NCBI GenBank assembly: GCA_015654695.1
Contig: JAATGJ010000018.1
Coordinates: 1-64,000 of the forward strand
Origin: Chitinophagales bacterium
GTDB taxonomy: Bacteria; Bacteroidota; Bacteroidia; Chitinophagales; Chitinophagaceae
Direction of reading: 5' to 3'
Length of the DNA stretch: 64,000 nt
The notes under the pieces are model-generated. The model worked only from the letters and a program-made list of their open reading frames with translations. It was not told the DNA's origin and did no database searches. The position numbers and the translations under genes were made by a program. Shown piece after piece: positions 50,422 through 60,604 of this stretch. Position 1 is the stretch's first letter, and every line of letters begins with the position of its first letter.

Positions 50422-51705
50422 ATGAAAGCAATAGTTGACTGTAATAATTTTTATTGTTCCTGCGAAAGGTTATTCAAACCTGGCCTGGACAACAAACCTG
50501 TTATTGTATTAAGCAATAATGATGGGTGCATCATCTCCAGAAGCAATGAAGCCAAAAAGCTGGGCGTAGAGATGGCCGGGCCTTTTTTTAAAGCCAAACC
50601 ACTGATACAACAACATGATATCGCTGTTTTTTCTTCTAACTATAATTTATATGGCGACCTGAGCTGGCGGGTAATGGAAACATTGCGGATGATGCTGGGT
50701 AAAAAAAATGTCGAAGTTTATTCTGTTGATGAAGCATTTATTGACCTGAGCATTTTCCCCGAAAATGAACTACAGGCTGTTGCAGAAGAAATAAAAACAA
50801 CCGTTGAAACATGGACAGGTATAAAAGTATCCGTAGGCGTCGCCCCTACCAAAGTACTGGCGAAAGTTGCCAACCGCCTGTCAAAAAAATATAAACAACA
50901 ATACGATGGCGTGATGGTGCTGGACAGCGAAGAAAAAATAATCAGTGCATTGAAACAAACAATGGTGGGAGATATCTGGGGTGTTGGCTGGCAGTATGCG
51001 CAAAAGCTGAAAGAATACTGGAGTATTTATGATGCCTTACAATTAAGTCGCATGAGTGAAGAGTTTGGAAAAACACACCTTGGGGGGGTGATGGGTGTAC
51101 GCCTGATCAAAGAGTTAAGAGGTGAACCTGCAAAAGATATGGAAGATGAACTGGTCAGTAAAAAAATGATCGCTACTACAAGGATGTTTGGCAGCCCGGT
51201 TGGTGATATTGCTTCGATAAAAGAAGCCATCGCTACTTATACTTCAAGAGCCGCTGAAAAATTGAGAAGGCAATACAGCGCTGCCAAAATGATCAGCATT
51301 TTTATAGTAACGAAAGACCAGGATCACATGCTCAATTTTAAAAAATATGGCACGATAAGTACATACACTACCTTACCCGTAGCTACTTCGTTTACCAATG
51401 AATTGATCAAACCGGCTGTACAATTGGTGGATCAATTATACGAAAAGGGGCAATTGTATAAAAAAGCCGGTGTTATGCTGAGCGGTATTGTTCCGGATAT
51501 GTCCATCCAGGGCAATTTATTTTTACCCGGCTCAAAGAATTCAGAACGAAAGCTGATGGATATGATGGATAATATCAACTTCAGCCAGCGGGATGATGTA
51601 CTGAAGTTCGCGGCATCAGGCACGGACCGTAACTGGAAAATGCAACAGAATCATTGCAGCAAACGCTATACAACAAGATGGAATGAATTATTCAAAGTTC
51701 ATTAA
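50422..51705 (+). CDS. umuC: UmuC-type Y-family DNA polymerase
   Basis: A 427-residue protein. The catalytic site is intact: VDCNNFYCSCERLFKPGLDN at residues 4-23 and EVYSVDEAFIDLSIFPENEL near 95. PVIVLSNNDGCIISRSNEAK, the helix-hairpin region and the C-terminal SQRDDVLKFAASGTDRNWKM follow UmuC. It copies past DNA lesions, normally with cleaved UmuD. The nearby UmuD copy cannot be cleaved in the usual way. It converges with the DUF72 gene, overlapping by 4 bp. Confidence 0.95.
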   Translation: MKAIVDCNNFYCSCERLFKPGLDNKPVIVLSNNDGCIISRSNEAKKLGVEMAGPFFKAKPLIQQHDIAVFSSNYNLYGDLSWRVMETLRMMLGKKNVEVYSVDEAFIDLSIFPENELQAVAEEIKTTVETWTGIKVSVGVAPTKVLAKVANRLSKKYKQQYDGVMVLDSEEKIISALKQTMVGDIWGVGWQYAQKLKEYWSIYDALQLSRMSEEFGKTHLGGVMGVRLIKELRGEPAKDMEDELVSKKMIATTRMFGSPVGDIASIKEAIATYTSRAAEKLRRQYSAAKMISIFIVTKDQDHMLNFKKYGTISTYTTLPVATSFTNELIKPAVQLVDQLYEKGQLYKKAGVMLSGIVPDMSIQGNLFLPGSKNSERKLMDMMDNINFSQRDDVLKFAASGTDRNWKMQQNHCSKRYTTRWNELFKVH

Positions 51706-52640
51706 TCAAACAAGCCCTTCTGTTTCGGCTTTGGCTTTGGTAATGAATTGCTATCAATAAACTTCGGTTTGATCAGATTCAACCCGCATTCCTTATTCAT
51801 TTTATCAACTAAATAAACGGTAAGTTCAGGCGATGTAGCTTCATCATGCATGTGCATAAAGAAATACAACTCCTGCAAACCATGATCCAGCCAGTGTTTC
51901 ATTCTCTTCACCCATACATCCGTCCTGGTAAAGTCAGAAGTATGCAGGCTGTTACCTACATACCGAATAAATACTTTTGGAACAGTCAGGCGCATGTGAG
52001 CGCAATCCCTTCTCCCGGCTGTATCAGTAATTACGGCTCCCATATTATGCTCATGAAGAAATGCGAACATATCTTCCCTGTCTTTTTCTTTAGCAAACCA
52101 ATCCGGGTGACGAACCTCTAAAAAGAATTGCAGGTCGGTGGGCAATGAGGCGAGATAGGTAAATAACTCATCTTTTCTTTTAGGAGAAAAGGTATCACTG
52201 ACCTGTACGAAAATGGGACCGAGATGCTCTTCAAAAGCAACTATACCACGGAAGAATTCATTAGTGATAAAATCTTTTCCTTTCAAACTTCCGCGATGAG
52301 TCACTCCCTGGTACATTTTTGGACAAAAAACGAAATCCTTTCCCTTAGCTTTCTCTGCCCACTTACGGATACCCGCTTCTCCATATACTTTATAATGCGT
52401 TGCATTTAATTCAATAGAATTATAATGTTCAACATAATGCTGTAAAAAATCCTTTTCTTTTGTTTTAGGCGGATATATTTTCCCTACCCACTCCACCCTG
52501 CCCCATTTGGCACAGCCCAAATAAATTTTGGGATCTTTGGCAGGCTTGCCTTTCAATATTTTTTTATTATCAGCCGGCTCCTGTGGCAAACTGAAATCAA
52601 CCTGGTTCAATTCATTTTCCGGTACCCTTCCAAATTCCAT
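51702..52640 (-). CDS. DUF72 family protein
   Basis: A 312-residue TIM-barrel-like protein: KIYLGCAKWGRVEWVGKIYP near residue 38, HYNSIELNATHYKVYGEAGI near 72, FLEVRHPDWFAKEKDREDMF near 178 and VFIRYVGNSLH. Members are widespread with no agreed function. The C-terminus is Pro/Lys-rich. Divergent from the sulfatase with 55 bp between starts. Confidence 0.92.
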   Translation of the reverse strand: MEFGRVPENELNQVDFSLPQEPADNKKILKGKPAKDPKIYLGCAKWGRVEWVGKIYPPKTKEKDFLQHYVEHYNSIELNATHYKVYGEAGIRKWAEKAKGKDFVFCPKMYQGVTHRGSLKGKDFITNEFFRGIVAFEEHLGPIFVQVSDTFSPKRKDELFTYLASLPTDLQFFLEVRHPDWFAKEKDREDMFAFLHEHNMGAVITDTAGRRDCAHMRLTVPKVFIRYVGNSLHTSDFTRTDVWVKRMKHWLDHGLQELYFFMHMHDEATSPELTVYLVDKMNKECGLNLIKPKFIDSNSLPKPKPKQKGLFD

Positions 52641-52695
52641 ATCATGATTTTATAATTACAAATGTAATTGTGTAACTTGAAACTAATACCGGCTT

Positions 52696-54240
52696 ATGCG
52701 ATTATTAGTAGTTTTTATACTGCTTGCTAATGCGGCCTTTTGCCAGCTACGGCCCAATGTACTTTATATCATGAGTGACGATCATGATAATGATGCGATC
52801 AGTGCTTATAACAAACAGTTTATTTCCACACCCAATATTGACAGGCTGGCTAAAGAAGGGATGAAATTCACTAAAGCGTTTACCGGCAATTCGATCTGCT
52901 CCCCTGCTAGGGCTACATTGCTTACCGGGCAGCATTCTCACAAGAATGGAGTAAAAAATAATTTCACCAGGTTTGATTCTTCTAAAACAAACATCGCCCA
53001 TATACTGGAAAATGCGGGTTATCAAACCGCTGTTATCGGGAAATGGCACCTGCATTCCTATCCTGCCGGTTTTGATTACTGGAAAATATTACCAGGACAG
53101 GGGTTGTATTTTGATCCACGCATAATAAACATGGCGGGTGATACCATTACGGAGAAAGGATACGTTACAGATGTGATCACGGACGATGCTATTAACTGGC
53201 TCAACCAGCGGGATAAGAATAAACCTTTTGTTTTATTGTTTCATCACAAAGCGCCGCACAGGAATTTTGTTCCTTCTTTAAAATACCTGGAACAATATCA
53301 TACAAAGGCATTTCCAGAACCGGCTACACTATATAATGATACAGCGGGACATGGCAGCGCCTGGCGTATTCAGACTATGGGTATATTACCAGTCATGAAA
53401 CTTTGTGGTGACCTGAAAGTAGATCCCGGATATTTAATGGACATCCCAGAACTGAAGCCTGATGCGGTTGATATAGCCACTTATAATGCTATTATGAACC
53501 GGATGCCGGATAGTGAACGGGAACGTTTCAAAGAAATATACGCGGAAAGGGGAAGGTTGATCCGGGATAAAAAATTAGCGAGAAACGAATTATTAAAATA
53601 CAAGTACCAATGGTACATGCAGGATTACCTGGCTTGTGTTGCATCCATTGACGAAAGCATTGGACGGATATTAAATTACCTGGATGAAAATAAACTGAGC
53701 AACAATACAGCCGTTATCTATACCAGCGACCAGGGATTTTATTTAGGAGAAAACGGTTGGTTTGATAAACGTTTTGCGTACGATGTATCTATGCAAACGC
53801 CATTGATTGTAAGATGGCCGGGCTATATCAAACCCAATTCGGTCACCAATACGCTTGTTCAAAACATAGATTTTGCTCCTACCATATTAGATATAACCGG
53901 CACTAAAGTCCCGCCATGGATGCAGGGAGTAAGTTTGAAACCCATACTGACAGGAAAAATTAAAGACCTGTCACGAAAGTATCTTTACTACCACTATTAT
54001 GAATTCGGGAAAGATCATACCGTTATTCCTCATCTTGCCATAAGGGGAGAACAGTATAAGCTCATTTATTTTTATACGGTTAATGAATGGGAACTATATG
54101 ATCTGAAAAATGATCCGGCAGAACAAAACAATATTATCAGGTCGCCAAAACAGCAGGCCATTATTAAACAACTGAAGACAGAGCTAAACAAACTGCGGGA
54201 CCAGTATGATGATCATGAGCCCGCCGGAGAATTAAACTGA
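52696..54240 (+). CDS. Secreted sulfatase (S1, formylglycine type)
   Basis: A 514-residue protein with a short signal peptide (MRLLVVFILLANAAFC). The metal site NVLYIMSDDHDNDAISAYNK is followed by the formylglycine motif C68-S-P-A-R in NSICSPARATLLTGQHSH, then VIGKWHLHSYPAGFDYWK and YTSDQGFYLGENGWFDKRFA. It hydrolyses sulfate esters, probably on host or algal glycans in the periplasm. The motif starts with Cys, so it requires a formylglycine-generating enzyme, none seen here. Confidence 0.94.
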   Translation: MRLLVVFILLANAAFCQLRPNVLYIMSDDHDNDAISAYNKQFISTPNIDRLAKEGMKFTKAFTGNSICSPARATLLTGQHSHKNGVKNNFTRFDSSKTNIAHILENAGYQTAVIGKWHLHSYPAGFDYWKILPGQGLYFDPRIINMAGDTITEKGYVTDVITDDAINWLNQRDKNKPFVLLFHHKAPHRNFVPSLKYLEQYHTKAFPEPATLYNDTAGHGSAWRIQTMGILPVMKLCGDLKVDPGYLMDIPELKPDAVDIATYNAIMNRMPDSERERFKEIYAERGRLIRDKKLARNELLKYKYQWYMQDYLACVASIDESIGRILNYLDENKLSNNTAVIYTSDQGFYLGENGWFDKRFAYDVSMQTPLIVRWPGYIKPNSVTNTLVQNIDFAPTILDITGTKVPPWMQGVSLKPILTGKIKDLSRKYLYYHYYEFGKDHTVIPHLAIRGEQYKLIYFYTVNEWELYDLKNDPAEQNNIIRSPKQQAIIKQLKTELNKLRDQYDDHEPAGELN

Positions 54241-54261
54241 TCTGTAATTAGTCGCCCGGGG

Positions 54262-56667
54262 TTACTCCACAGAAAAAGTGGCAGTGCCAAAAACAGCATT
54301 TCCTTTTTTACTGATACCTTCCAGCACAACAATAAACTTTCCTTTTTGATCAGATGTATAGAATTGCAGATTCGCTTTTCCCGATCTGTCGGTCAGCAAT
54401 TCAGGCGTCCAGTACAGGGTGGTGCGCAGATCAGGTATCCTGCTTTGTTGATCGCCGCCTTGATATACAGGCGAATAAAATTCCCGCTGCAACTGCAATC
54501 CTTCATAGTCAATGGAAAGAAGTGCGGGATTAAGTTCAAAGCCATCGAACTTACCGTTATATGTTTCAAAACTGGCTATACCTGAAAAAATACGGGAACC
54601 GAATAAATAACGCCTCGGCACTACTTCCAGCTTCTTTACTTTGAGCGGATCGTAGGAAAAAATTTTATTATAATCACTAAGCGGCACCCCATCCAGCATC
54701 ACAAGTATATTATCATGATATATCTGGCGTGTGGCATCGTCAAATATACTCATGTACAATTTACTGTTTCGCAACACTACATTAACCGCAATTACATATT
54801 CCCGAAGCACTTCCTCCATCGTAGTGAAGCGTTTGTAATCATCAAGCAAGTAGGCATACTCAGCACGCCCGAAAAAGGGAAGGGTATCCTGTAGCAGCGG
54901 TACGGTGAACTTGCGGATACTATCAGGCCGGTAAATATTTTGAGCCTGCATAGCTATACTCTTTTGCAACAAATCGTATTCACTTTTTTCCGGTAATGCA
55001 AAATAAGACAGGCCGGAAGAAGAAGAATCATCCGCAAACGGGCTATTAATATCTACCCGGTAATTGTTTTTGTTTTGTTCCCCCACCTGGGCGATTATTT
55101 CTCCCGGGCCATAATAGTTGCGTACCTCAAACTTCACCGATCCGGTGCTATCGCTTTGCGAAATATAAAAACCAAATGGCGCGGAAGGAACTGTCAGGAA
55201 ACAATCAGCATTGGCAACCGCCATGCCGCTGGTAGTATTGATCACCTTTCCCGAAATGACATGCCCCCTGTATTCTGGTATAAACTTAAACGCAGCAACT
55301 GGACGATCATCCAGTATGCTATCCCAGCGAAAACGGCGCCAGCCATGGGTCAGCAACAGGTTATCCATCGCTTCATCAACACCTTCTTCATGAGAAAAAT
55401 ACCAGGCAGGTGATTCTATATTTCCCTTCAGATCAGATAGCAGAGAAAAATAATTAACGATGTTCATACCCCCTGCCTCCTGCAAAGAGTCCAGTTGATA
55501 TACGGAAACAGAACAATTAGCCGCGTCAATATCCGTATTGCTTTTTAATAATACCGAAAGATCAACAGGTTGCCGGGCAGCATACACCTTCTTATTGCTT
55601 GTTATCTCAGCAGGTACAGGAGAAGACGGATGAATAAAAACTAACCGTTCACAAACTGGTTGCTGGTCTTTATTAAATAATGTTACGTGATTGACACCTT
55701 CTCCCAGCCTTACTTTATCAATATAAAATACCAGTTCATTATTATAGGAAATATACCGCTGCGCTGAGAACTTTATTGATTGCGGGTTGTGAGCAAGTAA
55801 AAAAAGATCCTCTCCTGCCTGGTTTGTTTGCCTGGCTTTGGCCTGCACCACTACTTTCAGCCGGCCATCTTTATTATCAGTCACATTCATTACATAACCA
55901 AACGGTTCTGCCACCGGCAAGGCACGATGGATATATTTTCCTCCCGGCAATAAAATGATCGCTGTATAGCTTTTACCGGCTACTGGTTTAAAAGTAAAAT
56001 GACCAATACCAAAACGATGCGGTGAGAATTGCAATATGGTATCTCCCGTATTATCTGTAACAATCCCTCTTGCATCAGTTCCTTTACCATTTTTACCTGT
56101 AATACGGAATGCTATTGTCGTTTCAATACCTTCTACTAAATGCCCGCCTTCCGGAAAAAATGTTGCTTCAGCAGCAGGAGCGTCGCCGGATGAACTGCTC
56201 ACAGCCGTCCTGACCGTATTAACAACACTTATTTTTTTCTCAAAGAAGATTTCATTACCGGCATTTTTCATCCAGTTGGTATATGCCTTTAAAGTATAGT
56301 AATCAGAATTAAGTGTAAGCGGCAGATAGAAAGAACCGTTGCCTCCATTATCTGCCAGCGGAATTTTTGCCTGCAGCACTGCTTTATTATTCCGGTCAAG
56401 GATTTCTACATACGCCACTTTGCTTACATGGATAGGCTGATGACTTCCACCGTCAACATAATATATTTTAAACCATACTATTTCCCCCGCTATATAAAAA
56501 TCTTTATCTGAATGCAGGTATATTTTCTCCCGCAAATAAAGCTGGTTATATTTCTCTAAGCGTTGTGCTATGTTTTTAAAAAGACCATCCTGTGCATGAC
56601 TTTGGCAAATCATAAAAACCGCCATGACTAATAAAACAGAACGGAAAGAAAAACTGATTCTCGGCAT
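54262..56667 (-). CDS. Secreted MG2-domain protein with plug-like C-terminus
   Basis: An 801-residue protein with signal peptide (LLVMAVFMICQSHA). The MG2-type macroglobulin repeat is seen as LREKIYLHSDKDFYIAGEIV and VWFKIYYVDG near residue 45. More beta domains follow, and a TonB-plug-like segment near 645-700 (NILVMLDGVPLSDYNKIFSY, PRRYLFGSRIFSGIASFETY). Genes of this type follow DUF4249 and TonB receptor genes in many Bacteroidota, as here. Likely part of a surface complex; substrate unknown. Confidence 0.85.
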   Translation of the reverse strand: MPRISFSFRSVLLVMAVFMICQSHAQDGLFKNIAQRLEKYNQLYLREKIYLHSDKDFYIAGEIVWFKIYYVDGGSHQPIHVSKVAYVEILDRNNKAVLQAKIPLADNGGNGSFYLPLTLNSDYYTLKAYTNWMKNAGNEIFFEKKISVVNTVRTAVSSSSGDAPAAEATFFPEGGHLVEGIETTIAFRITGKNGKGTDARGIVTDNTGDTILQFSPHRFGIGHFTFKPVAGKSYTAIILLPGGKYIHRALPVAEPFGYVMNVTDNKDGRLKVVVQAKARQTNQAGEDLFLLAHNPQSIKFSAQRYISYNNELVFYIDKVRLGEGVNHVTLFNKDQQPVCERLVFIHPSSPVPAEITSNKKVYAARQPVDLSVLLKSNTDIDAANCSVSVYQLDSLQEAGGMNIVNYFSLLSDLKGNIESPAWYFSHEEGVDEAMDNLLLTHGWRRFRWDSILDDRPVAAFKFIPEYRGHVISGKVINTTSGMAVANADCFLTVPSAPFGFYISQSDSTGSVKFEVRNYYGPGEIIAQVGEQNKNNYRVDINSPFADDSSSSGLSYFALPEKSEYDLLQKSIAMQAQNIYRPDSIRKFTVPLLQDTLPFFGRAEYAYLLDDYKRFTTMEEVLREYVIAVNVVLRNSKLYMSIFDDATRQIYHDNILVMLDGVPLSDYNKIFSYDPLKVKKLEVVPRRYLFGSRIFSGIASFETYNGKFDGFELNPALLSIDYEGLQLQREFYSPVYQGGDQQSRIPDLRTTLYWTPELLTDRSGKANLQFYTSDQKGKFIVVLEGISKKGNAVFGTATFSVE

Positions 56668-56716
56668 ACTTAATTATATTATAAACCCGATACGGTAATA
56701 TTACTATTGAAGGTGA

Positions 56717-57841
56717 TCACCAGTAAGAAGGCCGGATCACGGACGCTCCTCTTTTAGTACAATCAACACAGCTGGGATAAGAACTCAGGTAACCCCTGAT
56801 AAAACCAACAAACACGGCCTGGTAAGGCGACAAGTATTCACTCAAATAAGCGTCACGGATACTGGCGGGATTATTGGCAACCTCGATACTTGGGCAATTT
56901 TGCTCAAATCCCCAGAGAGGCAGCTCCGAGTTTGAAATAAATATCCGTTTTTCAGCAACCGAAGAAGCACTTACATAACCAATAACAGGCTCTGCCGGAT
57001 TAGTGATACATTGAATATTTCCTCTTGTTTCTGATGGTTGCGCGTCAAAGATGGTACCCAGGCTTTCCGTATTTCTTTTCATCAGTTCGTAAAATTCATA
57101 CCCTTTTTTATCCAATGCGTATTGCCTGAGCAGGATACTGTACCTGACAGATAACTTTTCATCATGGTTTGCAATAAAATTGACAGGCGCCTCAGCAATA
57201 ATATCAGATTGCAGCCGCGCAGACGATGACAGTAAGATACTCTTTGAATAATTATATTTCCACCCCTGAAATACCAGTTCCGCCGGCGTTCTATTCCGCA
57301 CTATTCCGCCTGTATATATATAAGTGGAATAATAATACGACGTGATCTCCCATGTTTCATCATAGTCCCACCGGTAGTAGCGTGTATTACCAGAAGCATC
57401 GTGTGTGTTAACGTACAGGCGCACTCCCTCATCATTCCGCTTCCATCCTATGCTGTCAATAGGAGGGGTTGACCGGGCTTTTACATATTCTGACAGGTAC
57501 TCTTTTCCATCAGTGGTGCGTATCCTCAGCCGGTACTCACTATTCAATACCAGGTTAAGATTGGGAGATGAATAAATACCTCCACCGGTTTGTGCTAATG
57601 GCCGGGTGCTGTTATCTCTTCCTTCTACTGTTACCTGTGCATTTAGTACTCCCCTGAACCCCGTGCTATCAAGTTTTGTTGTCCTGGAAATACTAACAGA
57701 AGCTGGCCCCCCGGTATTTAATACACCTTCTACTACCAGGTACGAACTGGCAGATGATATTACATCCGGCTCATACGTTTCTTTACAGGAAAAACCTGCT
57801 GCAACAAGAATACATGCGATAAAGTATCTGCATTTTATCAT
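56717..57841 (-). CDS. DUF4249 lipoprotein
   Basis: A 374-residue protein with a lipoprotein signal (FIACILVAAGFSCKETYEPD, Cys at about residue 19). SYLVVEGVLNTGGPASVSIS, YRLRIRTTDGKEYLSEYVKA and FVGFIRGYLSSYPSCVDCTK match DUF4249. It starts 2 bp after the TonB receptor stop, so the two are translationally linked and the lipoprotein is probably its surface partner. Confidence 0.9.
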   Translation of the reverse strand: MIKCRYFIACILVAAGFSCKETYEPDVISSASSYLVVEGVLNTGGPASVSISRTTKLDSTGFRGVLNAQVTVEGRDNSTRPLAQTGGGIYSSPNLNLVLNSEYRLRIRTTDGKEYLSEYVKARSTPPIDSIGWKRNDEGVRLYVNTHDASGNTRYYRWDYDETWEITSYYYSTYIYTGGIVRNRTPAELVFQGWKYNYSKSILLSSSARLQSDIIAEAPVNFIANHDEKLSVRYSILLRQYALDKKGYEFYELMKRNTESLGTIFDAQPSETRGNIQCITNPAEPVIGYVSASSVAEKRIFISNSELPLWGFEQNCPSIEVANNPASIRDAYLSEYLSPYQAVFVGFIRGYLSSYPSCVDCTKRGASVIRPSYW

Positions 57842-57843
57842 AG

Positions 57844-60603
57844 CTAAAAACGAATATTATAATTAATAAAAGGAATGACACTTCCGAAAATCGAAAGTTT
57901 ATACCCGTTTACAAACCCGTTCTCAGAAACAAAATATACTGAATAGGGATTTTTTCTTCCAAGCAGGTTGTAGAGCCCTATAGTCCATGAGTTATGTGTC
58001 TTCTGGTGTTCCTTATGATTGCCTTCTATATTCATAGAAAAATCTGTACGCATATAATCAGGTATGCGGTAAGCATTGCGGTCCGAATACAATACCCGCT
58101 CCGAACCTCCATAGTAGTAACGGCCGACAGGCAGCGTAATAGGCCGGCCGGTACTATAGGTAGAATTCAGCGAGACGCTGAAACGATGGTTTACCCGGAA
58201 TGTACCGGTAAATGTAACATCCTGCGGTTTATCATAATTAGCTGGATAATAATCACCTTCATTAACAAGTGTAGCAGGATCATTACCCGCGGATTTGAGA
58301 AGGATACGTGAATACGTATAACTGATCCAACCGTTCAGTTTACCGCCTGGTTTTTTTATAAGAACTTCCACCCCATATGCTTTTCCTTTTGTATTGATCA
58401 CTTCCGTTTCAATAGTATGGTTCATGACGAGTGTAGCTCCCGGTTTATAATCAAGATAATCCCGGATACGTTTATAATACACTTCTACTGATGTTTCGAT
58501 CGTATTCGATTTAAGGTTTTTATAAAACCCAAGTGATACCTGGTCACCCTGCTGCGGTTTAATATTGGGATCACTTAACTTCCATATATCTGTAGGGGCG
58601 ATGGCGGTCGTGTTGGAAAGCATGTGTATGTATTGCCGCTGCGAATTGTAACCAGCCTTTACTGAGAAGTTATTGGAGAATGCATAACGTACCGAAAGCC
58701 TGATCTCCGGCCCCATATATGTTTTGATGAATTTTCCCTTACTATAATCTTTGGTTTCAATAACATTGACGGAAGATACCGGTAAACCCGGTGCATAATA
58801 GTTTACCTGCTGCGGGCCGAGATAGTTATAGATCGAATAACGTATGCCTGTTTGCAGGGATAGTTTATTAGTCGGATTGAACCTGTGTGTAATATAAATG
58901 CCGCTTTCCAACGCCTTTTCCGGTTCTACTTCATTATGGGTCACCTCGGAATTGCCGCCTTTTGGATCTAATGAGCCGGGTTGCAATTTATACAACAGGG
59001 TGCTGAAACCAAAATCGAATGAATGCTGCTGGTTTTTATAATACACAAAATTTGCTTTCGCATATACCTGGCGGATATCAAACCTGAGCGTAAAGGCATT
59101 TACCTGGTTGTCGGCGCTGAATACTTTATACCTGTATTGATCTGATCCGGCAATAAACATGGCGCTTAGTTTACTGTTGAAATTTTTCTTCCATTTCACA
59201 TTCATATTGCGGTTGCTGTATCCGTAGGTGGTGTCGCTGTTGAGTGCAAACTGGTCATTACTAAAATAACCGGTAAAATATAATTGGCTGGAACTGTCAA
59301 TACGATGGCTGATACCAACATTGATATCCTGGAAAGATGCTTTACTGTTTTTATATTCCTCCGGTAATAAACCAAGCAGCCAGTTGGCATAGGTAGTACG
59401 TCCCCCAAAAATGAAAGAGGTGCGGTCTTTTATAATGGGGCCTTCCACGTTCACCCGGCTGGTAATAATGCCGAGTCCGGCTGAGCCTGTAATTTTTTTC
59501 TTATTGCCTTCCCGGCTGCTGATGTCCAGTACAGAAGCTAAACGGCCACCAAACTTTGCAGGAATGCTGCTTTTATACAGCTCTATATCTTTTATTACTT
59601 CAGGATTAAATGCGGAAAACATTCCGAAGAAATGAGAAGGGTTGTAAATGTTAGCGTCATTAAATAATATCAGGTTCTGATCCGCTGACCCTCCACGCAC
59701 ATTAAAACCTGTACTGGCTTCTCCTACTGTTTTAACGCCAGGCAATGTTGTTATCACACGCAATACATCGGCTTCACCAAATAATGACGGCACCCGGCGA
59801 ATACTTTCAATATTAAGCCGTTCAACTCCCATTTGTACCTGCGTAATATTAGCTGTCTTTTTTGCAGACACCACTACCTCCTTCAATGTCGTGACCTGTT
59901 CAGGAACATCAACATCCATTTTACCGTCAGTATATACCATCAGTTGGAGATGGGTATCCTTCATACCTATCGCCAGTATATTCAGGATGTGTTTACCCGC
60001 AGGAATAGTAAGTGAATAATATCCGTATCCGTCCGTTGTGGTTGAATAGGTATTATTGACAAACACTGAAGCATTCACCAGTGGTTCGCCGGTTTTTGCA
60101 TTACGTAGATTCCCGGTAACGATAGCGTTCCCCTTAATCACATTTGTTTTTGTTCCTATTTCGTATAGCTTGTTCGCGGAAGCTATTTTGACAGCTCTTT
60201 TCGTTTGTAATCCGTAATCAGCAACCGTATCCTTAGCCGGATCAGCAGGCAGACTTATTGTTGGTGAAAAAAAGCCTGAAGGCAAAGTGGTAACGAGCTT
60301 TATTCCTTTTGTTATAAAGACCCTGTTCATTTTATCAACAGAAAATTGCAAGCCGGTATTTTTCAAAGCCTTTTCCAGCACCTGTTGCAGTAGCTCATCT
60401 TTGACGGAAAAGGAAACAAATAATGAATCTGTTTGCAGCTGATCATAATAAAAAAAATAAGGACTTTGTGCTTCTATACGTTGAAAGAATTCCTTAAGAG
60501 TGATGTTCTCAAACTGACCGCTAATCATAATGGTCTTACCCTCCTGCGCCCCGCAGCGGATCAATAACATAAAAAAACAAATACCAAAGAAAAGCTTTTT
60601 CAT
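57844..60603 (-). CDS. TonB-dependent receptor with STN and carboxypeptidase-like N-terminal domains
   Basis: I use the start at 60603 (MKKLFFGICFFMLLIRCGAQ), 919 residues; the frame runs further upstream but that part belongs to the neighbouring gene. Order: signal peptide, STN-like domain (about 25-100, ENITLKEFFQRIEAQSPYFF), CarboxypepD_reg domain (about 165-245), plug (PSLFGEADVLRVITTLPGVK near 275; NVRGGSADQNLILFNDANIY near 307), then a 22-strand-type barrel ending in an aromatic residue. Energised uptake of an unknown ligand with the DUF4249 lipoprotein. Confidence 0.93.
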   Translation of the reverse strand: MKKLFFGICFFMLLIRCGAQEGKTIMISGQFENITLKEFFQRIEAQSPYFFYYDQLQTDSLFVSFSVKDELLQQVLEKALKNTGLQFSVDKMNRVFITKGIKLVTTLPSGFFSPTISLPADPAKDTVADYGLQTKRAVKIASANKLYEIGTKTNVIKGNAIVTGNLRNAKTGEPLVNASVFVNNTYSTTTDGYGYYSLTIPAGKHILNILAIGMKDTHLQLMVYTDGKMDVDVPEQVTTLKEVVVSAKKTANITQVQMGVERLNIESIRRVPSLFGEADVLRVITTLPGVKTVGEASTGFNVRGGSADQNLILFNDANIYNPSHFFGMFSAFNPEVIKDIELYKSSIPAKFGGRLASVLDISSREGNKKKITGSAGLGIITSRVNVEGPIIKDRTSFIFGGRTTYANWLLGLLPEEYKNSKASFQDINVGISHRIDSSSQLYFTGYFSNDQFALNSDTTYGYSNRNMNVKWKKNFNSKLSAMFIAGSDQYRYKVFSADNQVNAFTLRFDIRQVYAKANFVYYKNQQHSFDFGFSTLLYKLQPGSLDPKGGNSEVTHNEVEPEKALESGIYITHRFNPTNKLSLQTGIRYSIYNYLGPQQVNYYAPGLPVSSVNVIETKDYSKGKFIKTYMGPEIRLSVRYAFSNNFSVKAGYNSQRQYIHMLSNTTAIAPTDIWKLSDPNIKPQQGDQVSLGFYKNLKSNTIETSVEVYYKRIRDYLDYKPGATLVMNHTIETEVINTKGKAYGVEVLIKKPGGKLNGWISYTYSRILLKSAGNDPATLVNEGDYYPANYDKPQDVTFTGTFRVNHRFSVSLNSTYSTGRPITLPVGRYYYGGSERVLYSDRNAYRIPDYMRTDFSMNIEGNHKEHQKTHNSWTIGLYNLLGRKNPYSVYFVSENGFVNGYKLSIFGSVIPFINYNIRF

Positions 60604-60604
60604 G